Assembly: GCA_945892985.1 (NCBI GenBank)
Contig: CAMDDU010000002.1
Span: 62,001 to 126,000 of the forward strand
Reading direction: 5' to 3'
DNA: 64,000 nucleotides
Source: CAITSH01 sp945892985
GTDB taxonomy: Bacteria > Pseudomonadota > Gammaproteobacteria > Burkholderiales > SG8-39
Program-made: the position numbers and the translations under genes
The notes under the pieces: model-generated
The model's database searches: none
What the model was told of the DNA's origin: nothing
The model's input: only the letters and a program-made list of their open reading frames with translations
In this document: piece after piece, positions 1 through 8,873 of the stretch
Position numbering within the stretch: the first letter of the stretch is position 1
Layout: the number at the start of each line of letters is the position of its first letter

Positions 1-417
<417 letters not shown>

Positions 418-543
418 TCCGGAAAACCGACCGGAGGGGTCTGGCGCAGCCGGTCAGAACACACTGAAAAATAAGGGTTTCCTTCGCGTTCAAGCGCGTG
501 TTTGCGGTAAAATCCTGTTTTTGCATCAGGCCTAGGCCGTACC

Positions 544-1191
544 GTGTCCAATATCACCATCGCCCTGTCCAAGGGTCGTATCTTTGACGAAACCGCCACG
601 CTGCTAAGGGGCGCCGGGATCGTCCCGAAAGACGACCCGGAAACCTCGCGCAAGCTCATCATCGAGACCAGCCGGCCCGATGTGCGCCTGATTATCGTGC
701 GCGCCTCTGATACGCCGACTTACGTACAGTACGGCGCCGCAGATCTGGGCATTGCCGGCAAGGATGTGCTGATGGAACATGGCGGCGGCGGTCTTTACCA
801 GCCTTTGGATCTTGGCATCGCGCGCTGTCGCATGATGGTTGCGGTGCCCGAGGGTTTTGACTACGAGCGTGCGGTGCAGCAGGGTGCGCGCCTGCGCATC
901 GCCACCAAATACATACAGACCGCGCGTGAGCACTTTGCCGCCAAGGGCGTGCATGTAGACCTGATCAAGCTGTACGGCTCGATGGAGCTGGCGCCACTGG
1001 TCGGGCTTGCCGACGCCATCGTCGACCTGGTTTCGTCTGGCGACACCTTGCGTGCCAACCGCCTGCGCGCGGTCGAGGAAATTGCACCCATCAGTTCGCG
1101 GCTCATCGTCAACCAGGTGGCCTTGAAGCTCAAGCGCGAGGCGTTGCAGCCGCTGATCGACAGCATAGCCAGGGCGGTGTCCGGTGGCTGA
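544..1191 (+). CDS. hisG: ATP phosphoribosyltransferase, short form
   Basis: Catalyses the first step of histidine synthesis, joining ATP and PRPP to give phosphoribosyl-ATP. At 215 residues it is the short HisG form that lacks the C-terminal regulatory domain. Known short-form enzymes need the HisZ regulatory subunit for activity and feedback control; no hisZ is in this window, so it should lie elsewhere. The start is GTG and the first residues SNITIALSKGRIFDET are typical. The LYGSMELAPLVGLADAIVDLV block covers the phosphoribosyl-binding region. It is the first gene of the his cluster, with hisD 5 bases downstream. Confidence 0.95.
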   Translation: MSNITIALSKGRIFDETATLLRGAGIVPKDDPETSRKLIIETSRPDVRLIIVRASDTPTYVQYGAADLGIAGKDVLMEHGGGGLYQPLDLGIARCRMMVAVPEGFDYERAVQQGARLRIATKYIQTAREHFAAKGVHVDLIKLYGSMELAPLVGLADAIVDLVSSGDTLRANRLRAVEEIAPISSRLIVNQVALKLKREALQPLIDSIARAVSGG

Positions 1192-1196
1192 ATCCC

Positions 1197-2498
1197 ATGC
1201 TTGATATCCGCCGCCTTTCCACGGCGCAAGCCGACTTTGACGTTGAACTTGGCGCGCTGACGGCTTTTGATGCCTCGCTCGACGCTTCGATCGAGGGCAC
1301 TGTCGCGGCTATTCTGGCCGATGTCAGGGCACGCGGCGATGCCGCCGTGCTCGAATACACGGCGCGCTTCGATCGCCTGAAAGCCGCGTCCATGGCCGAT
1401 CTCCAGCTGGGAGCCGCAGAGTTGCAGGCCAGCCTAGCGCGTATTGGCAAATCGCAGCGAGAAGCACTTGAGCAGGCCGCGGCGCGGGTGCGCGGCTATC
1501 ACGAGCGTCAGGTCGCCCAGTCCTGGGAGTACCGCGAAGCCGATGGCACGGTGCTTGGTCAGCGCATCAGCCCGCTCGATCGCGCCGGCCTTTATGTACC
1601 GGGTGGCCGCGCCGCCTACCCCTCTTCGGTGCTGATGAACGCCATCCCGGCCAAGGTCGCCGGCGTGGCCGAGCTGGTGATGGTGGTGCCCACGCCGGAT
1701 GGCGAAAAAAATGACCTCGTGCTTGCCGCGGCGGCGATCGCCGGTATCGACATGGTGTTCACCATAGGCGGCGCCCAAGCCATCGGCGCACTCGCCTACG
1801 GCACCCAGAGCATTGCGCAAGTGGACAAGATCGTCGGGCCGGGTAACGCCTATGTTGCCGCGGCCAAGCGCCGCGTGTTTGGCACCGTCGGCATAGACAT
1901 GGTCGCCGGCCCCTCGGAAATCCTCGTTATCTGCGATGGCAAGACCAATCCGGACTGGATCGCCATGGACTTATTCTCGCAGGCCGAGCACGATGAGGCG
2001 GCGCAGGCCATTCTGCTGTCGCCCGACGCCGCATTCCTGGACCGCGTCGCCCTCAGCATGGACAAACTGCTGGGCGGCATGCCGCGCAAGGCGATTATCG
2101 CGGCATCGCTGGCGCGCCGTGGCGCGTTGATCCTGACGCGCGACCTGGATGAAGCCTGCGCGGTGGCCAACCGTATCGCCCCCGAGCATCTGGAGTTGTC
2201 GGTCGAGGATGCCGAACAGTGGTCGAAAAAAATCCGCCACGCGGGTGCGATTTTCATGGGTCGCTACAGCTCCGAGGCACTGGGCGATTACTGCGCCGGG
2301 CCCAATCATGTGCTGCCCACCGCGCGAACGGCGCGTTTTTCCTCGCCCTTGGGTGTCTACGATTTCCAGAAACGCAGCAGCCTGATCAACGTGTCGCGCG
2401 AAGGCGCGCAGACGCTGGGCCGCATCGCCGACGTGCTTGCCACCGGCGAGGGCCTGCAGGCGCACGCCCAGTCGGCGCGCTACCGGGTCGGGCCATGA
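1197..2498 (+). CDS. hisD: Histidinol dehydrogenase
   Basis: Oxidises L-histidinol to L-histidine in two NAD-dependent, zinc-dependent steps, the last reactions of the pathway. The 433-residue length is normal. The signature region around GPGNAYVAAAKR, the segment FSQAEHDEAAQA with its metal-binding Gln and His, and APEHLEL are all present. It begins with ATG 5 bases after hisG, and its TGA stop overlaps the hisC ATG by three bases (ATGA), so translation is probably coupled. Confidence 0.97.
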   Translation: MLDIRRLSTAQADFDVELGALTAFDASLDASIEGTVAAILADVRARGDAAVLEYTARFDRLKAASMADLQLGAAELQASLARIGKSQREALEQAAARVRGYHERQVAQSWEYREADGTVLGQRISPLDRAGLYVPGGRAAYPSSVLMNAIPAKVAGVAELVMVVPTPDGEKNDLVLAAAAIAGIDMVFTIGGAQAIGALAYGTQSIAQVDKIVGPGNAYVAAAKRRVFGTVGIDMVAGPSEILVICDGKTNPDWIAMDLFSQAEHDEAAQAILLSPDAAFLDRVALSMDKLLGGMPRKAIIAASLARRGALILTRDLDEACAVANRIAPEHLELSVEDAEQWSKKIRHAGAIFMGRYSSEALGDYCAGPNHVLPTARTARFSSPLGVYDFQKRSSLINVSREGAQTLGRIADVLATGEGLQAHAQSARYRVGP

Positions 2499-3574
2499 AC
2501 AAGGCCGCAGCCTGGGTGCAGCGACTGGTGCGCGAGGAAATCCGCGCGTTGTCGGCCTATCATGTGCCAGGCGCCGCCGGCATGATTAAGCTCGATGCCA
2601 TGGAAAACCCCTACCGCCTGCCCGATGCGGTACGCGCGGAAATCGGCCGCGTCGTCGCCGACGCGCTGATCAACCGCTACCCGGATCCGTCCGCGCCAGA
2701 ACTGGCCGGGGCGTTGCGCCGCAGCTTCCATATCCCCGACGGCGCCGGCCTGCTTATCGGCAACGGCTCGGATGAAATCATCACCATCGTGACGCAGACA
2801 TTGGCCAAACCGGGGGCGGTGATGCTCGCGCCCGACCCCTCGTTCGCGATGTTCCGCATGAATGCGGTGTTCTCGCACATGCGCTTTGTCGGCGTGCCGC
2901 TCAAGGCCGATTTTTCCCTTGATGCCGCGCGCTTTATCGCCGCGCTTGAGGAGCACAAACCGGCGCTGGTGTTTCTTGCCTACCCGAACAATCCCACCGG
3001 CAATCTCTACCCCGAAGACGATGTCGTGCGCATCCTGCGGGCCGCCCCCGGGCTCGTGGTGCTGGATGAGGCTTATTTCGCCTTTGCCGGGAAAAGCTTC
3101 ATGCCGCGCCTTGCCGAATTCCCCAACCTCATCGTCATGCGCACGGTTTCCAAGATCGGCATGGCCGGGTTGCGTCTGGGTTACGCCGCGGCCGCGCCCG
3201 AACTGATGGCTGAATTTAACAAGGTGCGCCCGCCCTACAACGTGGGCATCGCCACCCAGCTCATCGCCACCGCGCTGCTCGGTCACCTTGACCTGCTCAA
3301 CGACCAGGCGGGAAAAATCCGCGCCGAGCGCGCGGTGCTGGCGGCCGGGCTGGCCAAACTCAGTGGTGTGCACATCTACCCGAGCGAGGCCAACTTCATT
3401 CTCGTGCGCGTCTCCGACGGGCCGGCGCTGTTTGAGTCGCTCAAGACGCAGAATGTACTGGTGAAAAATTTCCATGGCTCGCACCCGATGCTCGCCAACT
3501 GCCTGCGCCTCACTGTTGGTACCCCGGAAGAAAACGCGACCATGCTCAAGGCGCTGGCCCACGGCCTGCATTGA
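2495..3574 (+). CDS. hisC: Histidinol-phosphate aminotransferase
   Basis: PLP-dependent aminotransferase of 359 residues that converts imidazole-acetol phosphate to histidinol phosphate with glutamate as amino donor. The start chosen is the ATG overlapping the hisD stop, although the frame stays open upstream; the first residues MNKAAAWVQRLVREEI and the following IKLDAMENPY fit the family. PLP-contacting motifs are visible: YPNNPTGN, DEAYFAF and TVSKIGMAGLRLGY with the Schiff-base lysine at about residue 220. An alternative specificity among class I/II aminotransferases is unlikely given the his context. Confidence 0.95.
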   Translation: MNKAAAWVQRLVREEIRALSAYHVPGAAGMIKLDAMENPYRLPDAVRAEIGRVVADALINRYPDPSAPELAGALRRSFHIPDGAGLLIGNGSDEIITIVTQTLAKPGAVMLAPDPSFAMFRMNAVFSHMRFVGVPLKADFSLDAARFIAALEEHKPALVFLAYPNNPTGNLYPEDDVVRILRAAPGLVVLDEAYFAFAGKSFMPRLAEFPNLIVMRTVSKIGMAGLRLGYAAAAPELMAEFNKVRPPYNVGIATQLIATALLGHLDLLNDQAGKIRAERAVLAAGLAKLSGVHIYPSEANFILVRVSDGPALFESLKTQNVLVKNFHGSHPMLANCLRLTVGTPEENATMLKALAHGLH

Positions 3575-3628
3575 GCACGGCTATGAATCCCTCATGAACA
3601 TCAGCAGCAATTAAGGTAATCTTTGAAT

Positions 3629-4216
3629 ATGCGCACGGCCAGCGTCACCCGTAACACCCTTGAAACCCAGATCAGCGTCAGTGTTAATCTGGATGGCACC
3701 GGCACAGCCAAGCTGGCGACCGGTGTGCCCTTCCTGGATCACATGATCGACCAGATTGCCCGTCACGGCATGATCGATATTGAGATTAACGCCAAGGGTG
3801 ACTTGCACATCGACGCCCACCACACCGTCGAGGACATCGGCATCACTTTGGGCCAGGCTGTGGCCAAGGCATTGGGCGACAAAAAAGGTGTGCGCCGCTA
3901 CGGCCATGCCTACGTGCCGCTCGATGAAGCCTTGTCGCGCGTGGTGATCGACCTGTCCGGGCGCCCTGGACTTGAGTTTCACGTCCCCTTCACCCGGCCG
4001 CTGATCGGCGAATTTGATGTCGATCTGGCGCACGAATTTTTCCAGGGTTTCGTCAATCACGCCCTGGCGACGCTGCATGTGGAGAACCTGCGCGGACACA
4101 ACGCCCACCACCAGTGCGAGACGGTGTTCAAGGCTTTTGGCCGCGCGCTGCGCATGGCGGTAGAGGATGACCCGCGCGCCGCCGGCACCGTGCCCTCCAC
4201 CAAGGGCAGTCTATAG
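3629..4216 (+). CDS. hisB: Imidazoleglycerol-phosphate dehydratase
   Basis: Monofunctional HisB of 195 residues; dehydrates imidazole glycerol phosphate to imidazole acetol phosphate. The manganese-binding histidine motifs are clear: LDHMIDQIARHG, DAHHTVED and NAHHQCETVFKAFGRAL. I chose the ATG at 3629 because homologues start MRTA-VTRNTLETQI; a TTG two codons upstream is also in frame and sits closer to the AAGG at 3613. The protein lacks the phosphatase half found in enterobacterial HisB, as expected for betaproteobacteria, so a separate histidinol phosphatase (HisN type) must act from elsewhere. Confidence 0.95.
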   Translation: MRTASVTRNTLETQISVSVNLDGTGTAKLATGVPFLDHMIDQIARHGMIDIEINAKGDLHIDAHHTVEDIGITLGQAVAKALGDKKGVRRYGHAYVPLDEALSRVVIDLSGRPGLEFHVPFTRPLIGEFDVDLAHEFFQGFVNHALATLHVENLRGHNAHHQCETVFKAFGRALRMAVEDDPRAAGTVPSTKGSL

Positions 4217-4349
4217 GCCTTTTGCGGCGGCTCGAAAAACCAACCGTAAACACCGAACCAACCGGAAAGCCCCGCCTGGAGCTGATTTCCAGACGGTAGC
4301 TGGGGAAAACCGTAATGCAGCCCAATGATTTTCTGAGCGTTTTCAAGCC

Positions 4350-4982
4350 GTGAGCATCGCCGTTATCGATTACGGCATGGGCAACCTGCGCTCTGTTTCA
4401 AAGGCGCTGGAGCATGTTGCGCCAGGTGCCAAGGTGCTGGTCACCTCTGACCCGCGCGAGGTCGCCGCGGCCGATCGGGTGGTGTTTCCCGGGCAGGGCG
4501 CCATGCCCGACTGCATGCGCGAGCTCGATGCGCGCGGCCTGCGCCCTGCGGTGCTCGAGGCGACGCGCAACAAGCCTTTTCTTGGTTTGTGCATCGGCCT
4601 GCAAATGCTGTTCGAAGCAAGCGAAGAGGGCGATACGCCCGGCCTCGCCGTGCTCCCGGGCAAGGTCAGGCGTTTTCCGGCTGCGATCATGCGCAATGCG
4701 CCCGGCGGCCCGCTGAAAGTGCCGCACATGGGCTGGAACCAGGTGCAGACCAACGATCACCCGCTGTGGGCGGACATTCCCCCAGGATCGCGTTTTTATT
4801 ACGTACATAGTTATTACGCCGACACCACCGCCCCGTACCTGGTCGCCGGCACGACCACCTACGGTTTTCCCTTTACCTGCGCAGCGGCGCGGGATAATAT
4901 TTTCGCAGTACAGTTTCATCCGGAAAAAAGTCAGGCAGCCGGTCTGCGGTTGCTGGCCAATTTTGTGAACTGGAAACCCTGA
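4350..4982 (+). CDS. hisH: Imidazole glycerol phosphate synthase, glutaminase subunit
   Basis: Class I glutamine amidotransferase that supplies ammonia to HisF. The nucleophile Cys81 lies in LGLCIGLQMLFE, and the His190/Glu192 pair of the triad lies in AVQFHPEKS. The start is GTG (SIAVIDYGMGNLRSV follows). It is separated from hisB by 133 bases of non-coding sequence, so translation is not coupled to hisB. Length (210 residues) is normal. Confidence 0.96.
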   Translation: MSIAVIDYGMGNLRSVSKALEHVAPGAKVLVTSDPREVAAADRVVFPGQGAMPDCMRELDARGLRPAVLEATRNKPFLGLCIGLQMLFEASEEGDTPGLAVLPGKVRRFPAAIMRNAPGGPLKVPHMGWNQVQTNDHPLWADIPPGSRFYYVHSYYADTTAPYLVAGTTTYGFPFTCAAARDNIFAVQFHPEKSQAAGLRLLANFVNWKP

Positions 4983-5046
4983 ACCCCTTCCTTCCCGCGC
5001 CAAAGCATCGCGCAGGTCCCATGCACATCTTTATTTATAAACTCCC

Positions 5047-5793
5047 ATGCTGATTATTCCGGCCATCGACATCAAAGACGGGCATTGCGTTCGCCTCAAG
5101 CAGGGCGACATGAACCAGTCCACGGTTTTCTCCGAGGATCCGGCCGCCATGGCCAGGCATTGGCTGGCCCAGGGCGCGCGACGCCTGCATCTTGTCGACC
5201 TCAATGGTGCGGTCGCCGGCAAGCCCAAGAACGAGGCGGTGATCCGCTCCATTTTGCAGGCGGTGGGCGACGACCTGCCGGTGCAGTTGGGTGGCGGTAT
5301 TCGCGATCTCGATACCATCGAGCGCTACATCGACGCCGGTGTGACCTACATCATCATCGGTACGGCGGCGGTGAAGAACCCCGGCTTCCTGCGCGACGCC
5401 TGCACCGCATTCGCCGGCCACATCATCGTCGGATTGGATGCCAAGGAGGGCAAGGTTGCGGTCGAGGGTTGGTCAAAAATGACCGGGCACGATGTCGTCG
5501 ACCTCGCGCACAAGTTTCAGGATTACGGCGTCGAAGCGGTGATCTACACCGACATCGGCCGCGATGGCATGCTCACCGGCGTCAATGTCGAGGCCACGGT
5601 CAAGCTCGCGCGCGAACTGACCATTCCGGTGATCGCATCGGGCGGTCTCACCAGCCTCACCGACCTTAATGAATTGTGCAAAATCGAGTCCGAGGGGGTG
5701 AACGGTGTCATCACCGGGCGCGCCATCTACGAGGGTACGCTCGATTTCAAGAAGGCCCAGGAAATGGCCGACAAGCTGGCGGCCAAGGAGTGA
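5047..5793 (+). CDS. hisA: ProFAR isomerase (phosphoribosylformimino-AICAR-P isomerase)
   Basis: TIM-barrel isomerase of 248 residues that opens the ribose of ProFAR to give PRFAR. The first strand IIPAIDIKDGHCVRLKQGD carries the catalytic Asp, and the second half-barrel has YTDIGRDGMLTG with the other Asp. The phosphate-binding SGG and GRAIYEG segments are present. The gene is in the expected order between hisH and hisF, but is followed by an unusual purine/pyrimidine-rich spacer before hisF. Confidence 0.97.
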   Translation: MLIIPAIDIKDGHCVRLKQGDMNQSTVFSEDPAAMARHWLAQGARRLHLVDLNGAVAGKPKNEAVIRSILQAVGDDLPVQLGGGIRDLDTIERYIDAGVTYIIIGTAAVKNPGFLRDACTAFAGHIIVGLDAKEGKVAVEGWSKMTGHDVVDLAHKFQDYGVEAVIYTDIGRDGMLTGVNVEATVKLARELTIPVIASGGLTSLTDLNELCKIESEGVNGVITGRAIYEGTLDFKKAQEMADKLAAKE

Positions 5794-5805
5794 ATGGCAG
5801 AAGCC

Positions 5806-5884
5806 GTAAATGGTGAATGGTAAATAGGAAATGGTGAAGGGCTGAACCCGTTCTCCATTCCCCATTCCCCATTTCCCATTCCCC
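5806..5884. repeat. Purine-rich/pyrimidine-rich inverted repeat between hisA and hisF
   Basis: The spacer between hisA and hisF consists of a left half made of short G/A words (variants of GGTGAATGG and AAATAGG) and a right half of their complements (CCATTCCCCATT, CCATTTCCCATTCCCC) running right up to the hisF ATG. The transcript could fold into a long imperfect hairpin that covers the hisF ribosome-binding region. The same word family recurs at 6654-6790 and 26551-26608. No protein is encoded here. Confidence 0.8.
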
Positions 5885-6649
5885 ATGCCATTAGCCAAGC
5901 GCATTATTCCCTGTCTTGATGTCACCCGCGGCCGTGTGGTCAAGGGGGTGAACTTTGTCCAATTGCGCGATGCCGGCGACCCGGTCGAGATCGCCCGCCG
6001 CTACGACGAGCAGGGCGCCGACGAACTGACCTTCCTCGACATCACCGCCACCTCCGATGGGCGCGACCTGATCCTGCATATCATCGAGGCGGTCGCCTCC
6101 CAGGTGTTCATCCCGCTAACCGTCGGCGGCGGCGTGCGCGAAGTGGCGGACGTGCAGCGACTGCTCAACGCCGGCGCCGACAAGGTCTCCGTCAATTCCT
6201 CCGCGGTGCACAATCCTGCCCTTGTTCAAGAGGCGAGTGGTCGTTACGGTTCGCAATGCATCGTGGTCGCCATTGATGCGAAAAAAAAGGCCGCCGGTGC
6301 GGGCTGGGAAGTGTTCACGCATGGCGGACGCCAGACCACAGGCCTCGACGTGGTCGAATGGGCGCGCAAAATGCAGCACATGGGCGCGGGCGAACTCCTG
6401 CTCACCAGCATGGATCGTGACGGCACCAAGTCGGGCTTCGACCTCGAATTGACACGCGCGGTGGCCGAGGCCGTGGACGTGCCGGTGATCGCCTCTGGCG
6501 GTGTCGGTACGCTCGATCACTTCGCCGCCGGCATACTTGAGGGCAAGGCCGATGCCGTGCTCGCCGCCAGCGTCTTCCACTACGGTGAACTGAGCGTGCG
6601 GCAGGTCAAGGAATACATGGCAACGCGCGGCATCGAGGTGCGGCTTTGA
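5885..6649 (+). CDS. hisF: Imidazole glycerol phosphate synthase, cyclase subunit
   Basis: TIM-barrel cyclase of 254 residues that uses ammonia from HisH and PRFAR to give imidazole glycerol phosphate and AICAR. The start LAKRIIPCLDVTRGRVVKGVNF contains the first catalytic Asp; LLTSMDRDGTKSGFD contains the second. Phosphate sites VGGGVR and ASGGVG are clear. No good Shine-Dalgarno is visible because the upstream 30 bases are the C/T-rich half of the repeat hairpin, which may affect initiation. Confidence 0.97.
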   Translation: MPLAKRIIPCLDVTRGRVVKGVNFVQLRDAGDPVEIARRYDEQGADELTFLDITATSDGRDLILHIIEAVASQVFIPLTVGGGVREVADVQRLLNAGADKVSVNSSAVHNPALVQEASGRYGSQCIVVAIDAKKKAAGAGWEVFTHGGRQTTGLDVVEWARKMQHMGAGELLLTSMDRDGTKSGFDLELTRAVAEAVDVPVIASGGVGTLDHFAAGILEGKADAVLAASVFHYGELSVRQVKEYMATRGIEVRL

Positions 6650-6653
6650 GTGG

Positions 6654-6790
6654 CGGTGAATGGTGAATAGGGAACGGGGAATGGGAAATAGGCAATGGGG
6701 AATGGTAGGCCTGCGACCTTTCGCGAGTGCGCGGCGTTACCATTTTCTATTCACCATTTCCTATTTCCTATTTCCCATTTCCCATTTCCC
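6654..6790. repeat. Long purine/pyrimidine inverted repeat between hisF and hisI
   Basis: A G/A-rich arm (6654-6709, repeats of GGGAATGG and AAATAGG words) is followed after about 27 bases by a C/T-rich arm (6737-6790, CCATTTCC, CTATTTCC and CCCATTTCCC words). The arms are complementary over tens of bases. It fills the whole hisF-hisI spacer and belongs to the same family as the hisA-hisF spacer. The repeated short words suggest growth by slippage or unequal duplication. Confidence 0.8.
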
Positions 6791-6796
6791 GCAACC

Positions 6797-7180
6797 ATGA
6801 ACTGGCTCGACAAGATACGCTGGGACGCCAACGGCCTGGTGCCGGTCATCACCCAGGAGGCGACCACCAATAAGGTGCTGACCCTCGCCTGGATGAACCG
6901 TGATGCGCTGGCCGCTACCGCCGCAGGCGGCAAGGCGGTGTACTGGTCGCGCTCGCGCCGCAAACTTTGGCACAAGGGCGAAGAGTCGGGCCACGTGCAA
7001 AAGGTGCTCGAGATCCGGCTCGACTGCGACGAGGACGTGCTTTTGCTCAAGGTCGAGCAGGTCGGCGGCATTGCCTGCCACACCGGCCGCCATCACTGCT
7101 TTTTCCAGAAACTGGACAATGGCCAGTGGCTGGTCACCGATCCGGTCCTGAAGGATCCGAAGGAGATTTATGGGAAATGA
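6797..7180 (+). CDS. hisI: Phosphoribosyl-AMP cyclohydrolase
   Basis: Zinc- and magnesium-dependent hydrolase of 127 residues that opens the adenine ring of PR-AMP. Family motifs WHKGEESGHVQKV, LDCDEDVLLLKVEQ and ACHTGRHHCFF (metal-binding Cys and His) are present. The ATG at 6797 is preferred over an upstream in-frame start because homologues begin MNWLDKIRWD. It is a stand-alone HisI; the HisE activity is on the next gene, which overlaps it by 11 bases. Confidence 0.95.
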   Translation: MNWLDKIRWDANGLVPVITQEATTNKVLTLAWMNRDALAATAAGGKAVYWSRSRRKLWHKGEESGHVQKVLEIRLDCDEDVLLLKVEQVGGIACHTGRHHCFFQKLDNGQWLVTDPVLKDPKEIYGK

Positions 7181-7532
7181 ACAGCATCTGGGCGATATTC
7201 TTACGCGCCTGGCCGAACTGATGGAATCGCGCAAGGGCGGCGACCCGGAAGCCTCTTACGTGTCGCGCCTGTTCGCCAAGGGCGAGGACGCCATTCTCAA
7301 GAAAATCGGCGAAGAAGCCACCGAAACCGTCATGGCGGCCAAGGACGGCGACCGGCTGCGTATCGTTGGCGAGACCGCCGACTTGTGGTTTCATTGCATC
7401 GTCATGCTGGCGCACTACGGTCTCAAGCCCTCCGATGTGCTGATGGAGTTGCGCCGCCGCGAGGGTATTTCCGGCATAGACGAAAAAGCCGCGCGCAAGG
7501 ACAATGCCCGCAGCGAATCGGAGAAGCACTGA
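7170..7532 (+). CDS. hisE: Phosphoribosyl-ATP pyrophosphatase
   Basis: MazG-like all-alpha hydrolase of 120 residues converting PR-ATP to PR-AMP. The metal-binding acidic helices are visible in GEDAILKKIGEEATETVMAA and ETADLWFHCIVML. Its ATG lies inside the end of hisI and its TGA stop overlaps the ATG of the HIT gene, indicating a translationally coupled hisI-hisE-HIT unit. Confidence 0.95.
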   Translation: MGNEQHLGDILTRLAELMESRKGGDPEASYVSRLFAKGEDAILKKIGEEATETVMAAKDGDRLRIVGETADLWFHCIVMLAHYGLKPSDVLMELRRREGISGIDEKAARKDNARSESEKH

Positions 7533-7903
7533 TGTCAAGCGGCGCGCACGACCCGGACTGCGTGTTCTGCAAGATCGTCAGGGGTGAAATTCCGTCAAAA
7601 AAGGTCTATGAGGACGAGGAGGTGCTCGCCTTCCACGACCTGCACCCGGTTGCGCCGGTGCATTTTCTCATCATCCCGAAAACGCACGTCGCCAGCCTGT
7701 ACGAGGCCGGCCCTGCGCACCGCGACGCCATGGGCAAGATGCTGACGGTGGCGGGACGCCTCGCGCGCGAGCAGGGTGCCGGCGAAGGCTTTCGCACCAT
7801 CATCAACACCGGGCGCGTGGGGCGGCAGGAGGTGTATCATGTGCACATGCATGTCATTGGCGGCCCCGAAATTTTGGGCCCGATGCTGGTTAGAAACAAA
7901 TAG
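7532..7903 (+). CDS. HIT-family nucleotide-binding hydrolase (HinT-like)
   Basis: Histidine-triad protein of 123 residues. DCVFCKIVRGEIPSKKVYED is the typical N-terminus, and YHVHMHVIGG is the HxHxH active site near the end. Known HinT enzymes hydrolyse purine nucleoside phosphoramidates. The start used is the ATG that overlaps the hisE stop by one base; the open frame extends upstream inside hisE but has no family match there. A HIT gene directly after hisE and before tatA is common in betaproteobacteria. Its cellular substrate here is unknown. Confidence 0.92.
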   Translation: MSSGAHDPDCVFCKIVRGEIPSKKVYEDEEVLAFHDLHPVAPVHFLIIPKTHVASLYEAGPAHRDAMGKMLTVAGRLAREQGAGEGFRTIINTGRVGRQEVYHVHMHVIGGPEILGPMLVRNK

Positions 7904-7981
7904 CGAGCGGGTGCGTACGGCTGATGCCGGCACGCCCTGATTCGAATAGCCAATAAACGTAACGGAGTAACGGAGGCAACA

Positions 7982-8206
7982 ATGGGTTCTTTCAGCATAT
8001 GGCACTGGCTGATCGTCCTTGTCATCGTGATGTTGGTGTTTGGCACCAAGAAGCTGCGCAACATGGGATCCGACCTTGGCGGCGCAGTGAAAGGTTTCAA
8101 GGACGGCATGAAGGAATCGGGTGCGGCGGACAAGCCTGCGGATGCGCAGGTCACCGGTCACACGATAGACGTGGAAGTGCAGAAAAAGACCGAGAGCAAA
8201 GCCTGA
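7982..8206 (+). CDS. tatA: Sec-independent translocase component TatA
   Basis: Small membrane protein of 74 residues that forms the pore of the twin-arginine translocase for folded proteins. It has one N-terminal hydrophobic helix (WHWLIVLVIVMLVFG), a short hinge with KKLRNMGSDLGGAVKGFK forming the amphipathic helix, and a polar tail. A good Shine-Dalgarno (GGAGG) lies upstream. A strong hairpin terminator directly downstream separates it from tatB. Confidence 0.95.
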   Translation: MGSFSIWHWLIVLVIVMLVFGTKKLRNMGSDLGGAVKGFKDGMKESGAADKPADAQVTGHTIDVEVQKKTESKA

Positions 8207-8236
8207 CGCGCCGGCCAGGCGTCGCTCTGTTCCCCG

Positions 8237-8268
8237 CAAACCGCGCGCCCCTGCGCGGTTTGTTTTTT
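8237..8268 (+). terminator. Rho-independent terminator between tatA and tatB
   Basis: A perfect 10-base stem (CAAACCGCGC with GCGCGGTTTG) closes a 6-base loop and is followed by six T. It would end or reduce transcripts coming from tatA before tatB. Confidence 0.8.
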
Positions 8269-8306
8269 CAGTCTTCGCAGACTTATCTTTCCAAGTCCCC
8301 TCAACC

Positions 8307-8873
8307 ATGTTTGATGTCGGATTCTCCGAACTAGTTGTCATCGGTGTCGTCGCGCTGGTCGTGATCGGCCCCGAGCGGCTGCCCAAGGTCGCCCGTACGG
8401 TCGGCCTGTTGGTCGGTCGCCTGCAGCGCTACGTCAACGACGTCAAGGCGGACATCAACCGCGAAATGGAACTCGACGAATTGCGCAAAATCCAGACGCA
8501 GTTCCAGGATGCGGCCAAGGAGGTTGAAAGTTCCATTGCAACCCAGGTGAGTGCCGCCGAGCAGGATCTTAACCACAGTATCGCCGCACCCATATCCGAG
8601 GCGGTCGCCGATGCCGGTAAGCCCGTTAGCAACACCCTGGGCGATCCGAGCGGCACCAATGCAAGCCTCGATGCGGCCATTTTGGCCAGCGCCGAGGCCA
8701 TCCCCGCGATGCAGGCGCCCGCGGTCGATATTGCGGTACCCGCCGCCGAGCCCTTCGATTCGGTCTTTACCACCCCGGTGCCCGAAGCCGCACCCGCGAT
8801 GCCGGTCACACCCGCTGTGTCCGGCGACTCGCAGGCAACCCCGGCCGGCACTACCAAGACTGGAAGCGCGTGA
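8307..8873 (+). CDS. tatB: Sec-independent translocase component TatB
   Basis: TatB (188 residues) works with TatC in recognising twin-arginine signal peptides. The N-terminus MFDVGFSELVVIGVVALVVIGPERLPKV contains the diagnostic FSEL and GPERLP motifs around the single membrane helix, followed by an amphipathic helix (VGLLVGRLQRYVNDVK). The C-terminal ~100 residues are low-complexity Ala/Pro-rich and likely disordered. It overlaps tatC by four bases (GTGA). Confidence 0.95.
   Translation: MFDVGFSELVVIGVVALVVIGPERLPKVARTVGLLVGRLQRYVNDVKADINREMELDELRKIQTQFQDAAKEVESSIATQVSAAEQDLNHSIAAPISEAVADAGKPVSNTLGDPSGTNASLDAAILASAEAIPAMQAPAVDIAVPAAEPFDSVFTTPVPEAAPAMPVTPAVSGDSQATPAGTTKTGSA

Noticed and set aside
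2219..2494. N-terminal extension of hisC inside hisD
   Set aside because: The frame is open by chance; the ATGA overlap and family length support the start at 2495.
4262..4293. Possible degenerate TGGAAA/TTTCCA hairpin in the hisB-hisH gap
   Set aside because: It has GGAAA and TTTCC arms but the centre and outer bases do not follow the family outline well enough.
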